A DNA stretch of 64,000 nucleotides from Chrysomallon squamiferum (GCA_012295275.1 CM022672.1:23457476-23521475), one strand, 5' to 3'. Shown: positions 34,309-45,954, counted from the first letter of the stretch. Notes: a model not told the origin generated them from the sequence alone. Program-made: numbers and translations.

Positions 34309-37039
34309 TTTTTTTTTTTTTTTTTTTTTTTTCAGATATGTCAACTGATGTTGATTAGGACCTTCGTTATTGAAAAGAAACTTTTGTACGAGTTTTATTT
34401 TTATTTCTCCGTGTTTTTTTTTTTTTTTTCTGTTTGCTTTTCTTTTTCTTTCCTCTTTTTAAAAAATAACGACTGGTAATAATGTATAGCAGCGGGAAGA
34501 AAATTAATTCTTCGTCTTCAAGCTTTCACTATAGTGTTAAAATAAAGCAAAAAAATAGAAAGTAAAATAATTTAGGCTCGAATCGATATCAGTCTAGAGT
34601 ATCGATGCAATAACTATAAAAATGTAATATTTCTCAAAAGAGATGGGATAATTAAATTCATTAGAACTTTATAGTTGATTGCTGATGTCGATTCCCTTTC
34701 AAGCATGAATTTGCAAAAGATTCAGTAACAAAAGGTGTTTCTTTCTTTATTTCAGAACATTCATTTCTTTTTATTTCATTTCAAATAATTTTTCTCTTTC
34801 GTCTCCCTGCCAAAGAAGGATTTATTTCTATAATAAGTACAAAAGTGTTTTGATAGTTATAGTGTAAAATATATGAATTACAATTCCAATTAAATGATAT
34901 GGATTAGATCTATAGTAAGTACAAAAGTGTTTTGTCAGTTATAGTGTGAAATATATTAATTGCAATTCTAGTTAATAGATATGGATTAGATCTAAAATCA
35001 ATGTAGAAAATGTTTCATAATATGATTAAAGATTCTTATTAATTTTTTTTATATTTTTTTTTCGTGATATTATGTTGTTCCATGCCACATATTATCAATA
35101 ATAATACCAGTAATAATAACAGTCGCAAGTAGCGCTAATACTTTGGTGCTGCTAGGACTCTGATGAAGAAACTGACCACTGAGTCTGATATGGAAGAATG
35201 ATTCCTCTGGTATCTCGCCCTTCAGCCATCAGCTGTAACTTTACATTATTAGTAGTGAATCTTCAAACTGATTACAAACTGCTATACAGAATCAAACGGA
35301 TTCTAACTGTTCTATCAATAAATTATCCTGACGCAGCTGAATCTCTAGGAGATCAGACTTCTTCACAGGGAGTCCAAGATATTCGTGCTTTGTGTAGGTC
35401 TGCTCTCACTAGTAATTGAGGATTCCAAAACCAAATCAGCAAAGCTCAGGATAAAGTGTCTTAAATGTCTCTGGGAGCCATCTGAAACAGCTTTAGCTCA
35501 ATCGCAGAGTTCTGGCTTTTACGACCCATGTGTCGTATTATCATCCTCGTTATTTCAGGCGTTACGGGTTATAGCATTTGTATTTCGTTTTTACATTTCA
35601 TTTATATGATTGACATTATCAAATGCTATTCATCTATGTTGGAGAAATATTGAAGAAAGAATAGTGTAAAATCTCGATTTAAAAAAAAAATTCTTAGTTT
35701 TTAAATCGTCGTTTTAACATCAAATGAAAAGTTAAGAATTAAAAGTGAAATGAAGCAAGCGGACAAATATATCATCTTTTTTCTTGTAAAAGAAAATCAT
35801 TTATGAGAATCCTTTTTGAGGAACATACATTCTAAACAATGTTATCATCTTATTTGTATTAAAAGTATTTATATTTTCTTATTTATAATGAAAGTGAGCA
35901 GTTTAAGTAAATCCTTTTGATAAACGTATTACTATAATAGACTGATAAATGGTAATGCTGCTCGTATTGAAGAAATATGCCCCAGACTCAAGACTATTCC
36001 ACGGAGAACACGAACAATGTGGTTTAGTTTTGCTGCTGTTGTTGTAGTTGTTTGTTATGTGTTATTTTCTTTCAAAAATAGTTAATTTTTGTTTTGCTAA
36101 TAACTTATTGGCTGGTTTGATAAAGATGAGATTTGTTTGGTTGTTGTAACTCTCGGGACTATAATTCTTCCGTAACACGCATATCTGCATTTATCAGTTC
36201 CGTGTATTTTAAGTTGTTGGATGAACAAACGTATACAAGAACTGCTCATGCCGCCTTAAAGTTTACGAATATAAAACACTGTTTATTGTTTTATTACAGT
36301 TTTAGCCTAAATGTGTTTTTCTTTACTTTTTTTTAATGGAATAATAATCGAAACAGAAAAATGTAAAGTGATAAAATATTATTGTTAAACATGATACTTA
36401 AAACAGTAAACGGAAGTGAACAAAGCTTCAAAGTTCTGAAAACAGACTTGTAGATGGAGGTTTTTCTTACTAACTTATTACTGCTTTTTTACTACTCAGC
36501 AATATCAATAGCTTTGCACTGAAAATGAACAGCCTGAACAACGGCAGACAAAGGTCAGATAGTTCTCAAAAGCAAATGTAATAACACTTTTCAAGACTCG
36601 AATTTTAGTCGCATATGAACTCGAATAAAAACCCAATAAGCTTGACATTTATTACAGCTTCATGGAATCAGTCTTCACTGACGCTGATTCTAAAAATAAA
36701 GTTTCAAGACTTTTGTTTGCAGTAACAAGAAATTAGTAGTAGAGATAGGTTTAAATGAAATCTCCCATTGACTGCATCATTGATGAGAAAACAGTTAAGT
36801 TGGACTATTAATGAAAGTTGTTTTGACATAAAAATAATTTATACATGTCACAATTTCTTCTGTAGCATATGCTCATGGTTTCACTTATGGAGTTATAAAA
36901 AGTCTCTCTCTCTATATATATATAAATTATATTTCAGTTCAGTGGAATGGCTGGAAGGAATTGGGTGTTGGTTATAAAAGGAGTCAGTTGGATGCTAACC
37001 AAAAAAACCAACAACAAAACAACAAATATGTATCCATTC
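34309..37039. other. Unique AT-rich DNA downstream of the APGWamide exon
   Basis: T24 at 34309-34332; the 82-bp duplication at 34828-34993. The block 35160-35600 is GC-richer, with two overlapping plus-strand frames of about 74 codons, unrecognised. Minus-strand AATAAA words at 36653 and 36287 could serve the APGWamide transcript if its last exon is nearby. Confidence 0.5.
34828..34993. repeat. 82-bp tandem duplication
   Basis: Two adjacent copies with period 82 share AGTACAAAAGTGTTTTG, GTTATAGTGT and ATATGGATTAGATCTA, with scattered substitutions. Unit boundaries are near 34910. No coding potential. Confidence 0.85.
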
Positions 37040-37168
37040 TCATAAAGCATTACAAATATAATGAATATTGTAGCAATGCTTAAAAGTCGTACAATAATTT
37101 ACTCTGAAAGATTTATACCTAAGATCTGCAAATGTCAGAGATTGGCATAAAGACTTAATATAAGTATC
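37040..37168 (-). CDS. Possible second coding exon of the APGWamide precursor
   Basis: About 450 bp downstream of the donor, the minus strand has TTATTCCAG (acceptor ending at 37169), followed by an open phase-0 frame beginning DTYIKSLCQSLTFADL and reaching a stop at 37040. It supplies a Cys that could pair with C168 of exon 1, as expected if the prohormone tail is one disulfide-linked peptide. An internal donor-like GTATAA after 37119 would give a 50-bp exon instead. The acceptor's pyrimidine tract is weak and AT-rich DNA yields such frames by chance, so this is a hypothesis. Another acceptor further downstream is equally possible. Confidence 0.2.
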   Translation of the reverse strand, partial: DTYIKSLCQSLTFADLRYKSFRVNYCTTFKHCYNIHYICNAL

Positions 37169-37614
37169 CTGGAATAATATTATTTGATTGTTATAACTCA
37201 GATTTCGTGGCTTAAGCAAGGACAAATTATTATTTGAAATTACGTCCTTTACCAGTATTTCAGTGCCATGAAATGGTTTTATTAAAAAGTACGAATTGAT
37301 AAATTCAAAATCTTGAAAATTCTGTATCCTAAGATTAATATCTAAATATAAGGATATAAAAACGAAAATGAAATAATTTATTTCAATTAAAGGTGTATAA
37401 AAATACTGGTTGGTTTCTGGTGTTGATGTTATATAGTAATTACCTGGAATGTTAACCTAATAATCACTAACATAAAAAGAAACGTAAAACTGAACTATAC
37501 AACTGTTAAAATGTTTTATGATGTCATTGTTATGTACATTCATTAATTAGTTAGTCACTGTATAGCACGTAAATCATTATTACATACGTAACAGCGTTAT
37601 TTAAAACAGACATC

Positions 37615-37621
37615 ACTTACC
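37615..37621 (-). other. 5' splice donor of the APGWamide exon
   Basis: On the minus strand the exon ends GCTGTGAAG at 37621 and is followed at once by GTAAGT (37620-37615), a full match to the metazoan donor consensus. It falls exactly after codon 184, giving a phase-0 intron. The downstream VSDVCFK of the open frame is therefore most likely intron read-through. Confidence 0.8.
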
Positions 37622-38172
37622 TTCACAGCTTCGTAAAGATACGTGTCGAGCTTCTTGTTCAGATCTTTGCATGTTGAATCTGTAGAACGTTTTCCCCATC
37701 CTGGTTCACGTTTGCCCCATCCAGGAGCCCTTTTGCCCCATCCAGGTTCACGTTTGCCCCATCCAGGAGCCCTTTTGCCCCAACCAGGTTCACGTTTGCC
37801 CCATCCAGGAGCCCTTTTGCCCCAGCCAGGTGCTCGTTTACCCCACCCTGGTGCACGCTTATCCAACTCAGAAGTGTCTCTTTTTCCCCAGCCGGGAGCG
37901 CGTTTGTCCCACTCTGGGTCTGGCAATGAATCGTCGACTTTCCAGCTCAAATCGGAATTCAAGTCATCATCACCAACAAGGTAATTTAAATTTCGCTTTC
38001 CCCAACCGGGTGCTCTTTTATGTAACACATGCATGTTTTGCGATTTGTCCAAGTTTGTTTCGGCGCTTGTTCGTTCCGAGTCGGCGAAAACGGCGTCCTT
38101 GGTTGTGTAGGTGAGGACAACCAAAATTTGAAAAAGACCTCTGAATGACGCCATATGTTTTAGTGGGAACAT
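37621..38172 (-). CDS. APGW: APGWamide/EPGWamide neuropeptide precursor, first coding exon
   Basis: This exon encodes 184 residues of a secreted prohormone. Residues 1-30 look like a signal peptide: basic start, hydrophobic core GLFQILVVL, likely cleavage after VFA-30. Seven APGWGKR units start at residues 54, 92, 107, 114, 121, 135 and 149, and three EPGWGKR units at 128, 142 and 156. Each unit is bounded by KR, and its Gly is the amide donor. An acidic spacer (61-91, rich in D/N/S) separates the first two copies, and DTSELDKR the next two. The tail from 163 has one Cys (C168) and a KK (173-174). In molluscs APGWamide is a neuromodulator best known from male copulatory and reproductive control; a role here is inferred. 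The start is M1 at 38172 (G at -3); M7 at 38154 is a possible alternative. The open frame runs to a TAA at 37597, but a consensus GTAAGT after codon 184 (phase 0) means the last seven codons are intron. Overlapping plus-strand frames rich in LPHPGA are shadows of the repeat. Confidence 0.93.
37687..37854 (-). repeat. Tandem PGW-GKR coding repeat (21-bp units, 42-bp higher order)
   Basis: Residues 107-162 are eight uninterrupted 7-residue units in the order A-A-A-E-A-E-A-E. The last six form three near-identical 42-bp pairs in which the first codon alternates GCT (Ala) and GAA (Glu). Nucleotide identity between the pairs is high even at synonymous sites. This suggests recent duplication or gene conversion of an A-E pair rather than independent mutation of single units. 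Confidence 0.9.
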
Positions 38173-38215
38173 GACACTCGGTATTGAGCTAGTGACCCGC
38201 TGGGAAACCTTTCAC
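38172..38215 (-). other. Predicted 5' leader of the APGWamide mRNA
   Basis: This is the interval between the start site predicted from the TATA box and the first ATG. It has no upstream ATG in frame with the precursor and no obvious splice acceptor, which fits an intronless leader. The boundary is approximate. Confidence 0.35.
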
Positions 38216-38234
38216 ATATTTCAAGTAAATTCAG

Positions 38235-38243
38235 CTTTATATA
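38235..38243 (-). promoter_or_regulatory. TATA box of the APGWamide gene
   Basis: TATATAAAG on the minus strand lies 63-71 bp upstream of the start ATG. A start site about 30 bp downstream would fall near 38213 and give a 5' leader of roughly 40 nt, with no need for an upstream non-coding exon. No strong initiator motif is seen at the predicted start. Confidence 0.6.
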
Positions 38244-38282
38244 CCAACGAAATACATGAATACATAACAATATAATATACTC

Positions 38283-38378
38283 TCGTGGGTGGTGGGTGTG
38301 GTTTCTCACAGTGACTTAGTCAGAATCCCTCCCATTTGTCAATCTTCCATTGGTCGGAGACAGGAATGTAGGCATTGG
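38283..38378 (-). promoter_or_regulatory. Proximal promoter elements of the APGWamide gene
   Basis: Upstream of the TATA box, in a block more GC-rich than its surroundings, lie: a CACCC-type stretch at 38283-38301 (CACACCCACCACCCACGAG on the minus strand), the palindrome TGACTTAGTCA at 38312-38322, and two minus-strand CCAAT boxes at 38349-38353 and 38374-38378. The palindrome resembles an AP-1/bZIP site with one extra central base. The clustering supports a real promoter; the factor assignments are inference. Confidence 0.4.
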
Positions 38379-38560
38379 GAGGCGGAAACCATTTCACAAA
38401 GTCCACGGACCTTCGCTTTAAAATCAATAACAAGTAAAATGTATTAGCAGCGATGAGAAAACTGACATTGTCTTTGATCACGGATATAACAGAACGTGAC
38501 TAATAGAGTTACTTTGTTCTGAGTTTAAAAAAATAAATACAGATATATATTATTATTATT

Positions 38561-38730
38561 TTTACATATATATAAAGGTATGTATGTATGTATGTATTTA
38601 TGTATGTATGTGTTTATGTATGTATGTATGTATGTATGTATGTATGTATGTATGTATGTATGTATGTATGTATGTATGTTTACATATATGTTTGTATGTG
38701 TAAAACACACACACATACGAACATAAACAC
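38561..38730. repeat. (GTAT)n microsatellite
   Basis: GTAT units with TTT interruptions, followed by a short GTTTGTATGTGT/ACACACATACGAAC hairpin. Confidence 0.95.
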
Positions 38731-38969
38731 ACAAAAGCGTCACCATCTGTATATAACAAATATAATGAAGTCCTAAATGATTATATTTAGAAGTCAACAT
38801 GTTTGTTTAGGGGGTGAATAGCAAGGAGGCTCTAATGATCGATACATATTTGAGTGATTGCTAGAATAAACACTGCTTGCTTCATTGGCTTGTAAAGGAT
38901 TATTTATTAATACTTGTCCAATTAGCATGCATATATGCATATAACTGACACCTACAAACAAACGAGCAT

Positions 38970-39011
<42 letters not shown>

Positions 39012-39308
39012 TTGTGTGTGTTTTCAAAGTACTACGAATTATATATTTCAGAATTCTGAAATCAATATGTTTTAGACAAAAATATTCAGGGATAGTCCAG
39101 TCAGTTCCGGTAATATTAGTACAATTTTCTTAAAGCAATTTCAGTAATTTTATATTATAATTATGTTGAAAGAATGGTATATTATTACTAGTACTACTAC
39201 TACTACTTAATATTGCTATACAATATTTCTACGTTTTAAAATCTTGAATTGGAATACGGCACCCGATAAATGCATCTTAACGTTATCAGTAGCAATTGCA
39301 GTATAGAT

Positions 39309-39347
<39 letters not shown>

Positions 39348-39386
39348 TTTGTTTGTTTATTTATTTGTTTGTTTGTTTGCTTTATG

Positions 39387-39421
<35 letters not shown>

Positions 39422-41103
39422 TTATTTGTTTTTTGTTTTGCTTTGCTTTATCCATAATCCATATATATAAATATTTCAGACCTGGGGAAACAAACAAAAA
39501 AGCTCTCCAAATATGTCACTGCATTTCATTGAATTTAGTCACACAGCGCAAGCTAAAATACAAGTGTGATTAATACTTGGATATCAAGTAACATATAAAA
39601 ATGGCCTGAGATCATTTCTGTCGATTTTTTTGTACTGTAATGCAAGATAAATACTACTACTACTTGTGCCTCTGCTGTTGCTGCTGTGGCTGCTGCTTCT
39701 GCTACCACTAATACTATTACTATTACAAATTAACCCTACTACTGCTACTGTTACTACTGTTGCTACTTATCTTACTAGTAGCATTTGTTCCACTGTAATG
39801 AAGTATAATTTTACGTGAAATTACAATTGTATGCACATTTTAAAACTTTATTTACATTTCTGACTGACATAAAGTTTTACATTGTGCAAGCAGCTGTAAT
39901 TTTGAACTGGTAGTATTTCATGTTCCTTTAAATTTTGAATGAGTATACGTTAAACCTCTTATAGATACTTTGGTATACAATTTCATATTTTTGCTAGTAT
40001 CTGACACATAACGACTCAAAAAAAAAAAAAAAAAAAGACACAAATTGCTTAACGCGATTTGCCAATTAGTCAAGAATTGTAATAAAAAAAAGAAAAAAGA
40101 AGAAAAAAAGACAGAAACGAATACAATATAAACAATACCGCAAATAAAGAACAAAAAAAACTGGTTGTATTGAATGTTACCATGCAAAAGTTTAATAAAT
40201 AAAGGTAAAAAGTGCACTATATGTCGAGAAAAAACACTGAGAAATACACTCAGTCTTTTTGAACACGCACAATTTAAAAGACAAAATGCGAATTACAGAC
40301 ATAAGGACTGATTAGAAAATTAAAAGACACACACACAAAGGTAAATGCAATTAGTTCCGTCTCAACGTCTTGTTTATCTTCCATTTCAAACAGTTTGTGT
40401 GTAATTAAACCGACTATTGATTTCATAGTCAGCTTCTAAGTGTTTTTTCCTCTTTCTCCTTTTTCTGACGTTCTGTATTTTTCCCTTGAAGCATTAGACG
40501 TTCCTGGATCAATCCCACTGAAGTGTAGAGGACAGGGCGAGAGAGAAAGTTTGTATCCAGAGGCTAATACAGTTATTTATGTTTGTTCGTAACTTTAGAC
40601 GAATATTTGAATCTACGCATAGCAGCCTTATATTGTTATATTTCTGTATCACGCACTGTTCATTTTTTTTTATCATGATACTAACAGGGAATTAAGTAAT
40701 AGTATTACAAGAGTAACATTAAAACTAGGAGGTTTTTTTTATTTTTTTTTTTTTTTTTTTTTTTTTTTATAGCTTCTATTACTATTAATAACAGTAGTAG
40801 TAGTTCAAGAACCGAATCATTTATACGGCTTCCAGAAAATCCAGAAAATTGGTTAAATATTTTAAATTTTTAAATTTATTATATTGATTTATTTGTAATT
40901 GATTACTTTTAAATTCGTCCGTTTGGTTTCGTAACGTATCACTGAACCCGCCAGTTTAAGTTGTTTAAGTTGTTGTCCAGAGATCGTATATCAGTATAAA
41001 AGATGTTGTAACAGTAAGTCATTAAAACACAGGTGTACCGAGTGACTGCTAAATGAAATATGATTCTTTTTTCTTTTTCTTTTTTTTTTAAATTTTAGTT
41101 TAG

Positions 41104-41250
41104 TTTTCATCCGATATATTATACATGGTGTTGAAAGAAATTTTAGTGCATTAAGAAGTATGTTAATTCGTATCTGTATCTTTTTGAATAAAATTATGTT
41201 TTTTTACTTTTCATCCTATTTATTATACATGGTATAGTATTCTATACAGC
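41104..41250. repeat. 104-bp spaced direct repeat
   Basis: TTTTCATCCGATATATTATACATGG (41104) recurs as a close variant at 41208. The intervening AT-rich sequence is not clearly repeated, so this may be a decayed tandem pair. Confidence 0.5.
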
Positions 41251-41374
41251 TATTTTAATAATTTTAAAGGATTTTAACTCTGCTTTCAGACTGTATTAAC
41301 ATTTATCTGTTAAATATTGTTTCTTTCTTTATTTTTCATTATTTATTTAATATTTTAAGCAAATTTTTACCCTG

Positions 41375-41440
41375 TATCCAAAACTCCGGCAAATCCAGAA
41401 ATCCGAATCACCTACGGTTCCAAGCTTGCCGGATAAATGT
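41375..41440. mobile_element. Possible DNA-transposon terminal remnant
   Basis: The stretch has CCAAAACTCCGGCAAATCC, AGAAATCCGAATCACC, then ACGGTTCC and TTGCCGGAT. These TCCGGCAAATCC and TGCCGGAT words resemble ends of some Tigger-like elements. A related word (AAAATCCAGAAAATTGG) lies at about 40835. No target duplication or transposase is seen, so this is weak. Confidence 0.25.
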
Positions 41441-41575
41441 TGCAGTATCTGTAGCAGTAGGAGCATTTATCCTTCAATATAGTTTTGTGAGGGAAGAAGA
41501 GAAAATAGAAATAGCACAGCCAGAAAACAAACCAATCAACCAGTTAGTCAACTGACCAACAGCCAACAACAATTT

Positions 41576-41576
<1 letters not shown>

Positions 41577-41652
<76 letters not shown>
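41577..41652. repeat. (CA)38 microsatellite
   Basis: Uninterrupted CA tract, then CAA and a short CA run. Confidence 0.97.
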
Positions 41653-41653
<1 letters not shown>

Positions 41654-43201
41654 CACACACATCAACAAAGGAACCAATAAATCAGTTAACCAATTAAAAT
41701 ATCAGTTAGACAACTAATAAAATGTCTGCTTTACACATATGAGTGTGGAGGACGCAAAAATACAATTTCATTTACTTCGTAATAAACTTTCGAATAATCC
41801 ACGTTTCATTCGGTGGACAAAATAAGATTATAAGAACAAGACTTGAGTCTTTATTTTGTGCAAATTTTGTGGGATTAAATGAGCATTCTAATTTTTTATT
41901 CAAATAAGATTACTTTTTTCTCTTATTTTATAAATCTCTATATCAAGACACAGATAAACAAATGCTTTCTCATTAATTCCAATCTGTTTGTTGCGTGTGT
42001 TCAAATCAAAAAAATCTGTTTTTTACATTTAAAGAAAAACACATGATGTATTATTTTCGAAATAAATAGGTATCGTTGTCTCTCTCTATTTATTTTTCGA
42101 AAAAAAAAAAGTATTAAAAAACAGAAGAAAAAATTTAAAACCAAATCCTGCTGTCGTGTGTGATATCTACAGATACAGTTAACATTAGCGTTGCTTCGAT
42201 GAACATTTCACACACATAATGTGACATGCGCGCGCGCATACACAGAAAACACACACAAACACACATACACATATATACATAATAATATACATACATATAT
42301 ACACACAGAAATATATATAAACACACATACATACACACATACACACATTCATACATACATTCATACACAATACATATATACATAAATAATGTATGTGTGT
42401 GTGTGTATATATATATAGACATATATATATGTATATAGACACACATACATACATACATACATACATACAAACAAGAAAAAAAGAAAAAAGAAATCAACAA
42501 TGAAAAATAAAATCAGTAATAATACAATAAGAAAACAGAAACCAAAACTAAGACGACAGAATAACGACAGAGAAGAAAAATAAAGAAATAAGAACAAAAA
42601 CGAATAAATATCTCCCCCAGATAACTACATGAATTAACAAAATCAATCGACTAAAAAAACAACAACCCTGAAAGCCCCCCAAAAATCCAAGACAAGAAAA
42701 AAGAAAAAAGGACAAAAACAGTAAAACAAAGAAATAATTACCTAACCACTTGATTGAATTTCTTTCCTAGTTATCTTAATGTGAGTCATTTCAAATGTTT
42801 AATTGGTTCTCGTCGTGAGCGAAATTTTCTTTTTTTTTTTTTTTTTTTTTTTTTCTTTTACAAAATAAACATTTTCAGTTACATAATCTTATAGACACAG
42901 ATAGTTTTATTCTTCAAAATAATGCGATAACATCATTACTTGGAAAATTCTAACAAACTTTTCGTTACGTCATTCTGGATATAGAACTTTAATTCCCGCT
43001 ATTTGGTATACAGAGCTTTAAATTTTTTGAAATATCTTTTTAATATGATAATATTAATATTCTTCTTATTACTTTAAACTACTGACTTCGTTTCAGAATC
43101 AAGATCTGTTATTAGACAGCCGCCCGCCCATAATGAATTATAATTCAAAATCAAACAGAAAAGTCTCTAATGACATAAAACCATTATTACAGCTGTAACA
43201 A

Positions 43202-43232
<31 letters not shown>

Positions 43233-44068
43233 TATATAAATAAGAAACTATAACACTCACACAACAAAAAAAAAAAAAAAAAAAGGAATAGAGAAATTAA
43301 ATACCTTTTCATTTCTTTTGTGGACACAGCGCAAAAAGTGATCAGTCATGAAACTCAATCCATTATCTATCATGAAAACTTGTCTACAGACGACAATGAC
43401 ATAGTGGATTTTCCCCATTTTTCGCTAATTGCAAACAAAGAAACAAACTTTATAATTCAGTGCTGAAACATTGAAAAAAAAAAAAAATTATAATAATGAT
43501 AGAGATAGAACAAAAAGTACTGAAAGAAAATGCTGTCATTTTTGTAACATATCCTAAGACTTTGAAGGTCAAACAATACACTGCAATGAGATATAAACCG
43601 GGTCAGTGTCTGATATGTATTTATATCTGTATTAATTTATTTCTTTATTTATTCAAGACATCAGACGAAATAATCTTATGTCTGTACAAATAAACACATA
43701 AATAAATAAATAAACAAACAAACAAACAAATATCCGAAATAGATATGTAATAGATTCTGATTATGTGTGTGTTTCTTTGTATTTGTTTCTATGTTTGTGT
43801 ATATATACGTGTTATTAAATTATTTTATATGCTATCCATTAAGTTCTCTTTCATTTTTTCTCCATTTTGTTACATTACATATATATTTCTTCTTCTTTTT
43901 CTAAATTCATTCAGTCATTCATTTCATTTTATTTTATTTTATTTTATTTTATTGCTGTTTTCTTGATTTGTATTTTCTTTTTTCAATTTTTTCCCCACAC
44001 ATTTGTTTCCTCTGTTTCATTTTGACTTCTGTGTGTTTTAAAATTCATTTATTTCACTTAATTGGTAG
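41653..44068. other. AT-rich DNA with CA/CATA, poly(A) and (TTTTA)n tracts
   Basis: CA/CATA/TA mixture at 42205-42475, A-rich 42476-42735, T26 at 42831-42856, A tracts at 43201 and 43265, (AAAT)n-(AAAC)n at 43690-43728, (TTTTA)n at 43927-43955. No recognised gene. Confidence 0.5.
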
Positions 44069-44256
44069 GTCTTGGAGACATGGACAGAATATCTTTAGCA
44101 AAACAGAGGCGTTACTTAGAAAACATCAAAGTACAAGATTCAACATTAATTGAAGGCTATTTGAATGCTGGAACGAGAAAACCTATTACCTCTGAGTTAG
44201 TGTGGCAACAAATGTTGTCCTATTACTTAATTGAAGATTCTAATTCGCATATATAA
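44069..44256 (+). CDS. Unrecognised open frame, candidate 3'-terminal exon
   Basis: TTTATTTCACTTAATTGGTAG forms a plausible acceptor ending at 44068. The following frame includes MDRISLAKQRRYLENIKV from ATG 44080 and is open to the TAA at 44254-44256. About 60 residues, charged, not low-complexity, ending with SELVWQQMLSYYLI. AATAAA lies at 44467. No family recognised. In AT-rich DNA a frame of this length has a fair chance of being spurious. Confidence 0.3.
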
Positions 44257-44329
44257 CGTCAGCCAGTCGGTTTCCATTCTGAATTAATGATAACTTAGGT
44301 TGTTGGATGTGCATGTACTTCAGGCAAAA

Positions 44330-44730
44330 AAGTCGAGCAAAGAAGGCAGAAAAGAATAATGGAAGAAAGAAAGGGAAAGTGAAAAGACTGACAAAATAAG
44401 GAGAAGAAATCAAAATGATAAATTACAAATCGAAAGATCGAAAAAGACGAGAGAAAGACAAAATTGAATAAAATATAAAGAAAAATTATTTAAGACGTAG
44501 TAAAGGAGACAAAACCAGTTACGAACGAAGGAAGATTAAAGGATGAAATTAAAATGAAATGAAGAGAAAAGAAAGTCTAAAATTAAGAATGACTGAAACA
44601 ATGAAAAAAGGAAATAGAATAACTAAAGAAAAATAAAGAAAGATTAAAGAAAAAAGAAGAAGAACGAAAGAAAGAAATGAAAGTAAATGGAAAGAAGAAG
44701 AAGAAGAAAAAAGAAAGCATTACTGAACTC
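44330..44730. repeat. Purine-rich (A/G) low-complexity tract
   Basis: About 400 bp of mostly A and G on the plus strand without a clean period. Confidence 0.7.
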
Positions 44731-45234
44731 AAATTAGAAATCAAACTTACAGAAAATATAATTTTTCGAAGTATAACAAAACATGCAGATATAAGACACC
44801 GTTGATAATCCTTTTGCTCTTTATTTTACATCAGTTTTGGCTTGTGATTAAAAGAGCTCAAGATTTTAAGAGACAGATGCAAACATATCTTTTAAACTGA
44901 CTGTTTAAATGGGTACAGACAACTTTCCAAACTATCAGAAAACGATGTTGTTGTTTTTTTGAAACACTCCTGTCTTATAAGTCTGATATAAGCTTATAAG
45001 TCTGTTGACAATGCTGTAGTAATTTGTTCCTTTTGAATAAAGAAAATTTAATTATAAGCCATTTAATAAGGTATAATAATTCTAAGAAAAATAAAAGATT
45101 TAATTCATTCTTAACACATCTGTCTCGAGGATTCTAATCCATGTAGAAAACCAGTGAATAGAAAGTTCTAGTTTATCGAACAAATCGATACTCATTATTT
45201 CAATATTTATTTATTAATTTTGTCTGCAGTCGTA

Positions 45235-45915
45235 GAGGTGATAGAAATGAAGATGGCGATGACGTGGCTGGAATGTGATGCTGATTTTGGTAGTGTTGCT
45301 CAAAAAAAAATTAAAAAAATGATTTTGTCGATGCTTGACATTTGTTCCGTTCGTTCAGTTCAGAATGGTACTAATTCTGATGGCGCTGCTTGTTGATGTT
45401 GTGATGCTGGATAATAACAATTACTGTAATGCTGTCGCTGTTGTAATGGTGGTAGTTACTGTATTGATGGTTAAGACGATGGAGGAGTTTGTTATTGTTG
45501 TCTTTATCATTATAGTTAAGCTGGTGACTGGTGATGATTATGTTGATGAAAATGTTTACGGTTATGTTGATGCGTTCACGGAAAGATACAAGCCTTCTTC
45601 CCTCCACTTTTATGCATGGAAAACTTTTATAGAAATTTAGTCAAATGTATTTCCAAGCTACTGCATGTTTTTATTTCGTTTTTATACCTTCATTTGAAAG
45701 TTTTAAACGCACGACGAAAGATATTCTGCATTGTGTTTCCTGTAAATCTTAGGTCACAGTGACATACGCAACTTAATTTAAGAGTTTAAGAAAAACACAG
45801 TTGTTGAATAGTGGCAGCTAATTTAAGAATTTATTTCTTACAGTACAGTGATACAAATCATGGTGGCATTCTGTAATAAAATGTAAAATTAGTTTTCTTG
45901 TTATGAAACAGGATA

Positions 45916-45954
<39 letters not shown>

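Larger units (their letters stand above)
38731..41576. other. Unique DNA with several microsatellites, no gene seen
   Basis: (GT)n at 38971-39020; (TTTA)n-(TTTG)n at 39308-39382 with (AT)n to 39420; decayed CTA/CTG triplets at 39645-39785; T28 at 40741-40768. Confidence 0.5.

Noticed and set aside
35155-35190. CTGATGAAGAAAC resembles a hammerhead ribozyme core
   Set aside because: No stem II can form between CTGATGA and GAAA, and no matching cleavage-site stem was found.
37643-38114. Plus-strand Pro/His-rich frames opposite the neuropeptide exon
   Set aside because: Antisense shadows of the PGW-GKR repeat; the minus strand has signal peptide, processing sites, TATA box and donor.
45335-45640. 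101-codon valine-rich frame
   Set aside because: Derived from decayed GTT/GAT triplets; a minus-strand frame is open over the same triplets.
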